From Novosphingobium silvae (GTDB taxonomy: Bacteria; Pseudomonadota; Alphaproteobacteria; Sphingomonadales; Sphingomonadaceae), in NCBI RefSeq assembly GCF_009856825.1, contig NZ_WVTD01000004.1:186001-250000 (forward strand): a DNA stretch of 64,000 bases, written 5' to 3'. Shown one piece after another: positions 1-9,700 of this stretch. Both the position numbers and the translations under genes were made by a program. A model generated the notes under the pieces. It saw nothing but the letters and a program-made list of their open reading frames with translations, was not told where the DNA came from and made no database searches. Numbering within the stretch: the first letter of the stretch is position 1; every line of letters begins with the position of its first letter.

Positions 1-924
1 ATCGAGGCTTACGGCATCGCCTGGCACGAGAAGACGCTGGGGCAGCTGTTCTGCGACGGCTCGGCCCGGCAGGTCGTCGCCATGCTGCTGGAGGAGTGCG
101 CCAAGGGCGGCGTGACGCTGCGATGCGGGGAAGCGATCGGAGCGGTGGACTACGCCGATGGCCGCTACCGCGTGGAGCATGGCGGGCAGGTGGCGAGCGC
201 CCCGGCGCTGGTGATCGCGACGGGCGGTCCCTCGATCCCCAAGATGGGCGCCACGGGCTTCGCCTATGAACTGGCGCGCCGCTTCGGCCTCAAGGTGGTG
301 CAGCCGCGGCCCGCGCTGGTCCCGCTGACGCTGCCGGCCGAGGAGGCGCTGTTCCGGGAGCTTTCCGGCGTCTCAACCGAGATCGTCGCACGCGCCAGCG
401 GCAGCAAGGCCGCGTTCCGCGAAGCCGCGCTGTTCACTCACCGCGGCCTTTCGGGCCCTGCCGTGCTGCAGATATCGAGCTACTGGAAACGCGGCGACAC
501 CGTGACCGCGCAGTTCGTGCCCGACCGCCCGGAAGGCTGGCTCAGGGCCGCCAAGCGCGAACGTCCGCGCCAGTCCTTCCGCAAGGCCATGGGCGAGGGC
601 CTGCCCGAGCGTCTCGCCGATGCGCTCTGCGCGCGGCTCGGGCTCGAGGGCGAGATCGGAACGCTCACCGACAAGGCGCTCGGCGCTGCCGAGGCGCGGC
701 TTGCCCGCTGGCCATTCGTGCCCGACGGCTCGGAAGGCTTCGCCAAGGCCGAAGTCACGGTCGGTGGGATCGACACTGCCGAACTGTCGTCCAAGACGAT
801 GGAAGCGCGCAAGTGCCCCGGCCTCTATGCCGTGGGCGAGGCCGTGGACGTCACCGGCTGGCTTGGCGGCTACAATTTCCAGTGGGCGTGGGCGAGCGCG
901 CGCGCGGCGGGGATGGCGATCTAG
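1..924 (+). CDS. NAD(P)/FAD-dependent oxidoreductase, YhiN/HI0933 family (5' truncated)
   Basis: The reading frame is open from base 1, so the N-terminal FAD-binding Rossmann motif lies outside the window and only about 307 residues are visible. The C-terminal part carries the signature end of the HI0933/YhiN (BaiN-like) flavoprotein family: [19 protein letters not shown] followed by [11 protein letters not shown], the second FAD-contacting segment. [15 protein letters not shown] in the middle is also typical of the family. The physiological substrate of these cytosolic flavoproteins is mostly unknown. The gene converges on msrA and the two stop codons share the four bases CTAG. Family assignment is firm; the function is not. 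Confidence 0.85.
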   Translation: MEAYGIAWHEKTLGQLFCDGSARQVVAMLLEECAKGGVTLRCGEAIGAVDYADGRYRVEHGGQVASAPALVIATGGPSIPKMGATGFAYELARRFGLKVVQPRPALVPLTLPAEEALFRELSGVSTEIVARASGSKAAFREAALFTHRGLSGPAVLQISSYWKRGDTVTAQFVPDRPEGWLRAAKRERPRQSFRKAMGEGLPERLADALCARLGLEGEIGTLTDKALGAAEARLARWPFVPDGSEGFAKAEVTVGGIDTAELSSKTMEARKCPGLYAVGEAVDVTGWLGGYNFQWAWASARAAGMAI

Positions 925-1595
925 TTGCGGTAGAGCGCCGGCCAGGTCTTCCTGAGAGCGGCGAGCTTGGGCGCATCGTAGCGCCGGATGTAGCTGTTGG
1001 TCGGATTGCGGCGCAGGAAGTCCTGGTGGTAGCTTTCCGCCGGGTAGAAGGCGCCGGTCTCGATCCGCGTGGCGACAGGCTTGCGGTAGACGCCCGCCCG
1101 GCCGAGCGCGGCGATGTAGGCGACCGCGACCTGCCGCTGCGCTTCGTCCTGCGGGAAGATGGCCGAGCGATAGCTGGGGCCGACATCGGGGAACTGGCGG
1201 TTCACCTGCGTGGGATCGTGCCCCACCGAGAAGAACACCTTGAGGAGCGTTCCATAGCTTACCTGCGCGGGATCGTAGACCACGCGCACCGCTTCGGCAT
1301 GGCCGGTCTTCTCGCTTGCCACGGCGCGGTAGTTGGCGTCCTTGCGCGCGCCGCCGGCATAGCCCGCCGTTACCGACTTCACGCCGCGCACATGCTCGAA
1401 CAGACCTTCGATGCCCCAGAAGCATCCTCCCGCGAGCACGGCGACCTGCTGCCCACGCACCGGCTTCTCGGCAGGGGGCGGAGGGAACGCGGCGGCGGGG
1501 CGCTCCGGCCAGGCGGCAAACGCCAGCGCGGCGAGGCACGCGGCGGCTGGCAGGGCGGCGGCTGGCAGGGCTGGCAGGAACAGACGGCGCGACAT
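921..1595 (-). CDS. msrA: Peptide-methionine (S)-S-oxide reductase MsrA, exported single-Cys form
   Basis: Reduces methionine-S-sulfoxide in oxidised proteins. The catalytic motif GCFWG is present with its Cys at about residue 58, followed by the family segments GYAGG and YHQDF. The start at 1595 is preferred over an upstream one because GGGAGA lies about 7 bases before it. The N-terminus reads MSRRLFLP followed by a long Ala/Leu/Pro stretch, resembling a twin-arginine (Tat) signal peptide, so the enzyme is probably periplasmic. No cysteine follows the catalytic one, so there is no resolving Cys and the recycling partner must differ from three-Cys MsrA enzymes. The signal-peptide DNA holds short GCTGGCAGGG-type repeats. 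Confidence 0.93.
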   Translation of the reverse strand: MSRRLFLPALPAAALPAAACLAALAFAAWPERPAAAFPPPPAEKPVRGQQVAVLAGGCFWGIEGLFEHVRGVKSVTAGYAGGARKDANYRAVASEKTGHAEAVRVVYDPAQVSYGTLLKVFFSVGHDPTQVNRQFPDVGPSYRSAIFPQDEAQRQVAVAYIAALGRAGVYRKPVATRIETGAFYPAESYHQDFLRRNPTNSYIRRYDAPKLAALRKTWPALYRN

Positions 1596-1704
1596 GCAGG
1601 TTCTCCCGCGGTTCGCACCGATATGGGAAGCATGCCGCAAAGCGCCAGTGCCGGGCAGCGCGGAGCCCCGGGTGCGCCTTCCCGCAGCGAGCGGCGCGAA
1701 AGGT

Positions 1705-2772
1705 TTACCTGCGGGTGGTGCGGCGCACGATGAGGCTTGGCGCCATGGCCAGGCTTTCGGTGCTCTCGCCCTCGATCCGCGCCTTCAGCCGCTCCACCAT
1801 GACGCGCGCGCCCTCGGCAATCTCCTGCCGGATGGTGGTGAGCGGCGGCATCGTCTGCGCGGCCATGGGAAGATCGTCGAAGCCCACGATCTGCGCATCG
1901 TCAGGCACGGCGCGACCGGTCTCGTAAAGCACGCGCAGCGCCGACATGGCGATCAGGTCGGAGGCGCAGACGAAGCCGTCGCAATCAACGTCGGGCATGC
2001 CGAGCGCGGCCTTGATCTGCGGCCCCATCTCGGCGCTGGCGAGGTTGACGGGAATATGCGTGAGCGAAAGCCCCGCATCCTTCGCCGCCGCCGCCGCGCC
2101 GCGATGGCGCATGGCGATCTCGATGCCGGTGGTGTCGCCCAGGAAGGCGAGGCGCTTCGCTCCGCTCGCGATCAGGTGCTCCGCCGCGATCCGTCCGCCG
2201 ATCTCGTTGTCGGTGCCGACGACGCAGTGGACCTGCCCTTCGCGGTAGTTGCCCCAGACCACCAGCGGGCGATAATGCGCGGCTACCCGGTCGATCAGGT
2301 CGGACTGGTCGGACTGGCCGATCACCAGCACGCCGTCCACCATGCCCGATCCGGTGATGCGCTCGAGCCAGTCGGACGTGCCGTCCGGGATGGCGCGGCT
2401 CAGCATCAGGTCATAGCCGCTCTCTGTAAGCTGGTCGGCCAGATGGCCCAGCAGGGTGAGGAAGAACGGGTCGGAGATGCTCTGCCGCTTTTCGTGGCCC
2501 AGCGGGATCACCACGCCGATGACGCCGGTGCGGCGCGAGCGCAGCTTGCTGGCCATCTGGTTGGGCCGGAAGCCGTATTGCCGGGCCAGCGCCTGGATAC
2601 GCTCGCGCGTTTCCGTGTTGACCAGTTCCTTGCCCGCCAGCGCACGCGAGACGGTGCCTGCCGAGACGCCTGCCACCCGCGCGAGATCGGCGAGCGTGCG
2701 CACTTCCACGTCGGGGCCGGACATGTCCGTGCCGCCGGTTCCCTTGATGTCTTCGCCCGCCCCAGTCTCCAT
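1705..2772 (-). CDS. LacI-family transcriptional regulator (probable sucrose locus repressor)
   Basis: A LacI/GalR-type regulator. The N-terminal helix-turn-helix reads [19 protein letters not shown], followed by the hinge segment and a periplasmic-binding-protein-like effector domain ([34 protein letters not shown]). At 355 residues it is of usual length. An internal ATG at 2724, 16 residues downstream and much closer to the HTH, is an equally good start. It lies 51 bp behind the sugar transporter on the same strand and beside GH68 and fructokinase genes, so it probably senses sucrose or fructose and binds the palindrome at 4340-4356. That target is inference. Confidence 0.92.
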   Translation of the reverse strand: METGAGEDIKGTGGTDMSGPDVEVRTLADLARVAGVSAGTVSRALAGKELVNTETRERIQALARQYGFRPNQMASKLRSRRTGVIGVVIPLGHEKRQSISDPFFLTLLGHLADQLTESGYDLMLSRAIPDGTSDWLERITGSGMVDGVLVIGQSDQSDLIDRVAAHYRPLVVWGNYREGQVHCVVGTDNEIGGRIAAEHLIASGAKRLAFLGDTTGIEIAMRHRGAAAAAKDAGLSLTHIPVNLASAEMGPQIKAALGMPDVDCDGFVCASDLIAMSALRVLYETGRAVPDDAQIVGFDDLPMAAQTMPPLTTIRQEIAEGARVMVERLKARIEGESTESLAMAPSLIVRRTTRR

Positions 2773-2823
2773 AGGCCCGGACCCTTATCACCCGGATCGC
2801 CCTGCCGGAAGTAACTTGTTCAG

Positions 2824-4167
2824 TTAGTTGCCGCCCCCCGCCCGGCGCCGGTCCGGCCCCCCCCCGCCTTTTCCCACGAGCAGGGTGGCAAGCGCGCCCA
2901 GGAGCATGAAGGCCCCGGCAAGCATCAGCGCGCCGCGCGCGTCACCGCCAAGGAGCGGCTCGTAGATGAGCGGCATCGTCACGTTCTCGACCAGCATGGG
3001 GATGACGATGAACATGTTGAATATGCCCATGTAGATCCCGTTGCGGGGCGCCGGGATCGCCTCTGCCAGCATGACGTAGGTGTTGCCCATCATGCCCGCC
3101 CAGCCAAGGCCGATCCCCACCATCAAGAGCGCGAGAACCCCTCCCGAGGTTGTGGAGGGGACGGCGATCATCGCGAGCCCCGAGGCGGCGAGACACACGG
3201 CATGCACCGGCCTTGCGCCTGCGCGCCGCACTGCCGGGATGAGCGCGAGCGCCGCCAGGAAGGCGACCGCGTTGTAGAGCGCGCCCAACTGCTGCGCAGT
3301 AAGCGCGGCATCCCGGAACGCGTCGGACCCGGGGTCCGTCGTCCCGTGGAGCGAGCGGGAGAGGGCAAAGGCGATGTACTGCCAATAGGCCATCATGGCG
3401 TACCACTGGAAGAACATCGCGGCTGCCAGCTGGCGCATGGGGCGCGGCATTTCGGCCATGGCCGCGGCCACCTCGCGCAGCGTCGCGCCGAACGTGGCGG
3501 GCCTTCCCGCGATCGCTGCGCGGGTCTCCGGGTCCAGCGGCAGCTCGGGCACCCGGGTTATGGAATAGAGGATCGTCGAGATCGAGAGCACGGCGCCCAC
3601 GATGAAGGCCCAGCGGACGATCTCCGGAATGCCGCTGGGGCCCAGCAGGTGCCTGTCCACGATCCCGGCCAGCAGCGACGGGGCGAGATAGGAAGCGGTA
3701 TGGGCCAGCCCGGTGAACGCGCTCTGGGTGAGGTAGCCGGTGACACGCTGGTCGGGTGCGAGCCGGTCGGCGATATAGGCGCGGTAAGGCTCCATCGTCA
3801 CGTTGTTGCCCGCGTCCAGCACCCACAGCAGGCTGGCGGCCATCCACAGCGCGCTGGAACCGGGCATGAGCAGCAGCGCCGCCGAACACAGCACCGCGCC
3901 GACGAGGAAGTAGGGCGTGCGCCGGCCCATCGGCGACAGCGTCCGGTCGCTCATCGCGCCCACCAGCGGCTGGACCACGAGGCCCGTAACCGGACCGGCG
4001 AGCCAGAGCAGCGGCATCATCGCTTCGGACGCGCCTAGATAGGCGTAGATCGGCCCCATGTTGGCCTGCTGCAGTCCGAAGCTGAACTGCAGTCCGAAGA
4101 AGCCGATGTTCATCTCGACGATCCGGATCAGCGAAATGCGTGGTCGAAGGCTGTCGGGCATCGTCAT
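2824..4167 (-). CDS. MFS sugar transporter, SLC45/sucrose-proton symporter type
   Basis: A 447-residue major facilitator protein with about 12 hydrophobic segments in the inner membrane. The loop-2/3 region LVGAMSDR followed by GRRTPYFLVGA is the pattern of the SLC45/SUT group of sucrose and maltose proton symporters; the early segment NIGFFGLQFSFGLQQANMGPI also fits. The gene is first in a minus-strand unit with lacI and divergent from GH68 and fructokinase genes, which argues for sucrose (or a fructosyl-sugar) import. The exact sugar cannot be read from sequence. The 204-bp gap to the divergent GH68 gene contains the putative operator. Confidence 0.88.
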   Translation of the reverse strand: MTMPDSLRPRISLIRIVEMNIGFFGLQFSFGLQQANMGPIYAYLGASEAMMPLLWLAGPVTGLVVQPLVGAMSDRTLSPMGRRTPYFLVGAVLCSAALLLMPGSSALWMAASLLWVLDAGNNVTMEPYRAYIADRLAPDQRVTGYLTQSAFTGLAHTASYLAPSLLAGIVDRHLLGPSGIPEIVRWAFIVGAVLSISTILYSITRVPELPLDPETRAAIAGRPATFGATLREVAAAMAEMPRPMRQLAAAMFFQWYAMMAYWQYIAFALSRSLHGTTDPGSDAFRDAALTAQQLGALYNAVAFLAALALIPAVRRAGARPVHAVCLAASGLAMIAVPSTTSGGVLALLMVGIGLGWAGMMGNTYVMLAEAIPAPRNGIYMGIFNMFIVIPMLVENVTMPLIYEPLLGGDARGALMLAGAFMLLGALATLLVGKGGGGPDRRRAGGGN

Positions 4168-4339
4168 CTTTCGAGGATCCGTTCGGCCTTGCTATCGACT
4201 ATTTCAGGCCATGCACGTGAAGAATCGATTGCACGCGCCCGCTTATGAAGTTCTCCTCAGTACAGAGACTTAGCGTATATTCCCGCGTGCCATGCCGGCA
4301 CTTGGCGAAATGCCTCTCGCTTGCATGATTTTCATTTAC

Positions 4340-4356
4340 ATCGTTTTTCAAACGAT
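4340..4356. promoter_or_regulatory. Perfect inverted repeat, candidate LacI-family operator
   Basis: ATCGTTT-TTC-AAACGAT is a perfect 7-3-7 palindrome 16 bp before the GH68 start, in the divergent promoter region of the transporter-lacI and GH68-fructokinase units. CGTTT/AAACG half-sites are common in LacI-family operators. Its position next to the GH68 start suits repression of that unit. Binding by the local LacI protein is inferred. Confidence 0.6.
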
Positions 4357-4371
4357 TGTACGACACGGCCG

Positions 4372-5526
4372 ATGAGCTCGAGATCCGCCCCGGCCCGGCC
4401 CGCCCCCACTCTTCGATGGTCCGCCTCGGACCTGCAGGCGCTGGCCGATGGCGGCTTCGCGCGCGCACCCGTGATCGGGCCGGCCGAAGTGAGGCGCATC
4501 AGCGACGACCTCGACGTGTGGGACGCATGGCCGCTGGCGGACGAGCAGGGCGCGCCGGTCCCCTGGCGCGGCGGCGAGCTCTGGTTCGCGCTGGCCGCGC
4601 CCGCGCTGGACGATCCGGAACAACGCCACGATCTTGCCCGCATCCACCACTTCCACCGCACGGGTGAGCGCTTCGTCCATCTAGGCCCCACCTTCCCGGA
4701 CGGCTTCACCCCCGGAAGCCGGGAGTGGTCCGGCTCGGCGCTTTGCCGGGAGGGCGAGGTCACGCTCTTCTTCACGGCGGCAGGCAGCCGGGGGGAAAGC
4801 GCCGCGACGTTCCAGCAGCGCCTGTTCTCGGCGACGAGCCGGCTGGCCGGGCAGGACGATGCGGTATTCACGGCCTGGTCCGAACCGGTCGAGCTCGCCG
4901 TCCCGCTCGACCTCATCTACATGAGCCGGCACGAAGGCGTGGGCCGGCTGGGCGAGATCAAGGCGTTCCGCGATCCCGCCACCTGGCGCACGCAGGAGGG
5001 GGAGGAGTATCTCCTCTTCACCGCGTCCTCGGCGCGCCAGCTCGATCGTTACAACGGCGTGATCGGCTGCGCGCGCAGGGATGGGCGCAGAGATGGGCAG
5101 GGTGCTTTCGCCAAGCTGCCGCCGCTGGTCGACGCGGCAGGCGTCAACAACGAGCTGGAGCGTCCGCACGTGGTGGCGCACGGCGGGCTGCTCTATCTGT
5201 TCTGGTCCACGCAGGCCCGTGTCTTCGCTCCGGGAATAACGGCGCCCACCGGCCTTTACGGAGCCGTGGCCGAGCGGATCGAAGGTCCTTGGGCGCTGCT
5301 GAACGGGCACGGGCTGGTCTTCGCCAACCCGGCAGGCGAGCCGTTCCAGGCCTACAGCTGGTGGGTCCTGCCCGATCTCAGCGTCGCCAGCTTCGTCGAT
5401 TACTGGGGGCTCGGCGACGCCGGGGCGAGCGCCAAGCCGGCCGGGCGCGCGCACTTTGGCGGAACCTTCGCCCCGTTCCTGCGGTTGCGTCTGGATGGGC
5501 ATCGGGCCACGCTGAAGGACGGGTGA
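4372..5526 (+). CDS. Glycoside hydrolase family 68 fructosyltransferase (levansucrase/sucrase type), no signal peptide
   Basis: GH68 enzymes cleave sucrose and transfer the fructosyl unit to water, sucrose or a growing fructan. All three active-site motifs are visible: VWDAWPL with nucleophile Asp at about residue 51, FRDP with the transition-state Asp at about 201, and NNELERPH with acid/base Glu at about 263. EWSGSA is a further family motif. The ATG at 4372 gives 384 residues; an upstream in-frame TTG at 4321 would run through the putative operator. No signal peptide is visible, as in Zymomonas-type GH68 enzymes. The paired transporter and fructokinase suggest intracellular sucrose use. 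The stop overlaps a GTG just before the next gene. Confidence 0.93.
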   Translation: MSSRSAPARPAPTLRWSASDLQALADGGFARAPVIGPAEVRRISDDLDVWDAWPLADEQGAPVPWRGGELWFALAAPALDDPEQRHDLARIHHFHRTGERFVHLGPTFPDGFTPGSREWSGSALCREGEVTLFFTAAGSRGESAATFQQRLFSATSRLAGQDDAVFTAWSEPVELAVPLDLIYMSRHEGVGRLGEIKAFRDPATWRTQEGEEYLLFTASSARQLDRYNGVIGCARRDGRRDGQGAFAKLPPLVDAAGVNNELERPHVVAHGGLLYLFWSTQARVFAPGITAPTGLYGAVAERIEGPWALLNGHGLVFANPAGEPFQAYSWWVLPDLSVASFVDYWGLGDAGASAKPAGRAHFGGTFAPFLRLRLDGHRATLKDG

Positions 5527-5531
5527 TCGAC

Positions 5532-6452
5532 ATGCACAAGCTGGCGGGGATCGAACTGGGCGGCACCAAGACCGTCGTCGTCCTGGGTGCGCAGGGCCGC
5601 ATCGACGAGCGGATCGAGTTCCCCACCACCACGCCGACCGAGACGCTGGACCGCGCGATCGACGCCATCCAGGGCTGGCGCGACGCCAAGCCGGTGGATG
5701 CCGTGGGCATCGCCAGCTTCGGCCCGGTGCGCGTCTCGCGCGAGGCGGCGGACCATGGCTTCATGCTGGACACGCCCAAGCCCGGCTGGAGCGGGGCGGC
5801 GGTGTCCGGCCCGGTTGCCGCCGCGCTCGGCTGCCCGGTCGCGATCGACACCGACGTGAACGGCGCGGCGCTGGCCGAGCATCGCTTCGGCGCGGGGCGG
5901 GGGTGCGAGAGCCTCGTCTACCTCACCATCGGCACGGGACTTGGCGGCGGCGTGCTGATCGCCGGGGAGCCTGCGCACGGGCTGCTCCATCCCGAAATCG
6001 GGCATGTGCGCCTGCGCCGCGCGCCGGGTGATGATTTCGCCGGCACCTGCGCTTTCCACGGCGACTGCGTGGAGGGCCTGATCGCCGGCCCGGCGCTGGC
6101 GGCAAGGCTGGGCCGGCATCCCTCGCGCGCGGAGGCGGACGACCCGGTGTGGGAACTCGTCGCCCATGACCTGGCCGAGCTGCTGGCGATGCTGGTGCTC
6201 ACCGTATCGCCGCAGCGGATCGTCGTGGGCGGCGGCGTGACCGGCAAGCAGCCCCACCTGCTGCCGCTGGCCGTGTCCCGCGTGCCGGGACTGCTCGGCG
6301 GCTATCTGCGCGACTGCACGCGCGAGCGGCTGGCGGGAATGATCGTGCCGCCGCTGCTGGGCGAGGATGCAGGTCCCATGGGCGCGCTCGTGCTCGCCGC
6401 CCGCGCGCTGGACGATCGGATCGCGGCGGTAAGGGTCGCGGCGGGAGCCTGA
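5532..6452 (+). CDS. Fructokinase, ROK family
   Basis: A 306-residue sugar kinase that would phosphorylate the fructose released by the preceding GH68 enzyme. ROK features are in order: the ATP phosphate loop GIELGGTKT at residues about 6-14, IDTDVNGAAL containing the catalytic Asp, TIGTGLGGG, and the zinc-binding region GH followed by CAFHGDCVEG, which is typical of bacterial fructokinases of this family. The start at 5532 has AAGGACG about 10 bases upstream; a GTG at 5523 overlapping the GH68 stop is the alternative. It is probably cotranscribed with GH68. An inverted repeat (TGACCGA/TCGGTCA, 6450-6477) spans the stop codon but has no T-run. Confidence 0.93.
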   Translation: MHKLAGIELGGTKTVVVLGAQGRIDERIEFPTTTPTETLDRAIDAIQGWRDAKPVDAVGIASFGPVRVSREAADHGFMLDTPKPGWSGAAVSGPVAAALGCPVAIDTDVNGAALAEHRFGAGRGCESLVYLTIGTGLGGGVLIAGEPAHGLLHPEIGHVRLRRAPGDDFAGTCAFHGDCVEGLIAGPALAARLGRHPSRAEADDPVWELVAHDLAELLAMLVLTVSPQRIVVGGGVTGKQPHLLPLAVSRVPGLLGGYLRDCTRERLAGMIVPPLLGEDAGPMGALVLAARALDDRIAAVRVAAGA

Positions 6453-6740
6453 CCGAACGGCTTCTCAGCCTCGGTCACGCAGCGCTGCAAAATTACTTGC
6501 GCGTCGTTGAACGAATATTGCTCGCCACATCCTTCGTGTTACAAGGCGGCGAATCCATGTCGCGCCGCCCTTCGGGTCGCACCAGGCAGACGCAGCACGG
6601 CTTCGATCCCGCCCGTTCTCTCGCCATGCCGGGGAACGGGCGGGGTGCAGTCTCGTTGTGACAGGCTATATGGTCATGACGCTGCAAAGCCCGACGCAGA
6701 AGCGGGATCGACTAAGCCACCGAAGATCGCGGAGAAAGCA

Positions 6741-9700
6741 ATGAGCGCAGGCGAACGCACCGTCCCCGGCAAGGCCCGGACCTCGAAAAAGCGGGGGGCG
6801 AAGGCATCCGGCGCTTTTCACAAGCAGATCGTCGAGCATCTGTGCGGCGCGCTCCTGCCGGGCGAGATCGCCGATGGCCCGGGCGGCGCGTCCGCCTGGA
6901 TCGAGGAAGTCGCGCCTTTCGTGCTTGCCGCCGCGCAGCAGCGCGTCCCCGGCGAACCGGTGATCGAACTGGCCTCGGTCAGCGGCGAGCGCCGCGTCCT
7001 TCGCATCGCCATCGTGAACGACGACATGCCGTTCCTGGTCGATTCGGTCGCGGCGGCGGTGGCTGACGCCGGCCTCGTCATCGACCGGCTGGTGCACCCG
7101 GTCCTTTCCGTGCAGCGCGACGCCAAGGGCGGCCTCACCGGGCTTCCGGACGATGCCGTTGAGGGGACGGTGCGCGAATCGATGATCTACGTCGAGACCG
7201 CCCGTGCCGATGCGCGCCAGCGGCGCGTGCTGCTGCGCTCGCTCGAGACGACGCTCGCCGATGTGCGCGCCGCAGTCGCCGACTGGCCGCTCATGGTCGA
7301 GGCGATGCGCGCCGATGCGGGGCGGATTGACGACGAGGAAGGGGCCGAACTGCTGCGCTGGTTCGCAGACGGCATGCTGACGCAGCTGGGTCACGTCACC
7401 CGCCGACGCAACGGCAACCGGAGCGACCTTCTTGGCGTATGCCGCAACGACGAGCAGGACCTGCTCTCGGACGCCAGCTACGAACGCGCCTTCCGCGCTT
7501 TTGACGAGCAGCTGGCGCAAGGGGCGGTGCAGGCCCCGCTCGCCATCAAGGCAAACCGCATCGCCACGGTTCACCGCCGCGTGCCGCTCGACCTGTTCCT
7601 CGTTCCCGTGATCGAGAAGGGCAAGGTCGCCGCGCTTTCGGTCCATGCGGGTCTGTGGACCAGCGCCGCGCTGGCTGCCGCGCCCGACCGGGTCCCGCGC
7701 CTTCGCGGGCAGCTCGCCACGTTCTCGCAGCGGCTCGAGCTTGATCCCACCGGCCATACCGGCAAGGCGCTTTCGCACGCGCTGACCAGCCTGCCGCACG
7801 ATCTGGTGATGGGCCTTGGCGAGGCGGACGTCGAGCGGCTTGCGATGACGATGACGGGCCTCGTCGATCGCCCGCGCCCGCGCCTTGTCATCACCCGCTC
7901 GCCGCTGATGCGCCACCTCTACGCCTTCGTGTGGCTCCAGCGCGACATGCTCTCGACCCAGGTCCAGCGGCGCATCCAGGCGATGATCGAGGAAGCCGCC
8001 GACGCCAAGACGCTGGACTGGAGCCTCCATGTGGAGGCCGGGAACCTCGCCATGCTGCGCTACACGCTCGACGTGCGCGAGCGGGAGCACGAACCGTCCG
8101 AAGCCGATCTCGACCATGCGCTGCAGGTGATGCTGCGCGGCTGGACCGAGGCGGTGGAAGCGGCGCTTGCGACCACGATGGAGCCGGGCCGTGCCGCTGC
8201 CGTCGCGGGCCGCTACGCCGACGCTTTCCCGATGGGCTATCGCAGCGACAACGGCGCGGCGGAAGCGGCGCTCGACATCACGTACCTGCGCCGGATCGTG
8301 CTGGACGAAGCGTCGGATACCGAGCGCGCGCAGACCCACCGGGACGTGCGCTTCATGACGCGAGAGGACGATCCCGAGAACGTCCTGCGGCTCAAGATCT
8401 ACCAGTCGGAAGGCGCGCTGGCGCTGTCCGACGCGGTGCCGGCGCTGGAGAACTTCGGCTTCCGCGTGCTTGCCGAAATGCCGACCGGGCTCGAGAGAGG
8501 GCGCCTTGGCACGATCCACGACTTCTATCTGGAACCGGTCAGCGGGCGTCCGGTGCAGGAGGTGCTCGAGCTGGCCCATCCCATCGAGGATGCGCTGCGC
8601 CGGGTTTTGAACGGTGCCGGCGAGAACGACGCGTTCAACCGCCTCGTTCCGGGGCTCGGGCTCGGGCAGAACGAGGTCAACTGGCTGCGCGCCTGGTACC
8701 GGTACTTGCGGCAGGCGGGCACCCATTTCGGCATCCCGACGGTTGTCGATGCGCTGCAGGGCGCGCCGCAGGTGACCCGTGCCATCGTCGACCTGTTCCG
8801 CGCCCTTCACGATCCCGCCTTCGAAGGCGACCGGGACGAGGCGCGCCAGCGGGCGGAAGAGGAGATCCGCACCGGCCTTGCGGGTGTCAGCGCGATCAAC
8901 GACGACCGCCTGCTGCGCGCCTACCGCGACATCGTCCTAGCCATGCTGCGCACCAACGCCTTCGCGCCCGCTGGCCAGGTGGCGCTGGCCTTCAAGTTCG
9001 ATTCCGCGCTGGTCCCGGGCCTGCCCAAGCCGGTGCCTTGGCGCGAGATATTCGTCTATTCGCCGCGCGTGGAGGGCATTCACCTGCGCGCCGGCCCCGT
9101 GGCCCGCGGCGGCCTTCGCTGGTCCGACCGGCGCGACGACTTCCGCGTCGAGATCCTTGGCCTGATGAAGGCGCAGCGCGTCAAGAACGCGGTGATCGTG
9201 CCCACCGGGGCGAAAGGCGGCTTCTATCCCAAGCAGCTGCCCGATCCCGCCCGCGACCGCGCGGCCTGGGCGGCGGAAGGCCAGGCGAGCTACGAGATCT
9301 TCGTCGATACGCTGCTGTCGATCACCGACAACATCGCCGACGAGAAGGTCGTCCACCCGGCAGGCGTGGTCGTCCGGGACGGCGAGGACCCCTACTTCGT
9401 CGTCGCGGCCGACAAGGGCACGGCGAAATTCTCCGACGTCGCCAACGGCATTGCCGAGCGGCGCGAGTTCTGGCTCGACGACGCCTTCGCCAGCGGCGGC
9501 TCCAACGGCTACGACCACAAGGCGATGGGCATTACCGCCAAGGGCGCCTGGCTCTCCGTCCAGCGCCACTTCCTGGAAATGGGCGTCGACGTACAGGCGG
9601 ACCCGGTGCAGGTGGCGGGCTGCGGCGACATGTCGGGCGACGTGTTCGGCAACGGAATGCTGCTTTCGAAGGCGCTGAAGCTGGTGGCCGCCTTCGACCA

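Noticed and set aside
6450..6477. Terminator at the fructokinase stop codon
   Set aside because: TGACCGA/TCGGTCA form an inverted repeat, but it overlaps the stop codon and has no T-run.
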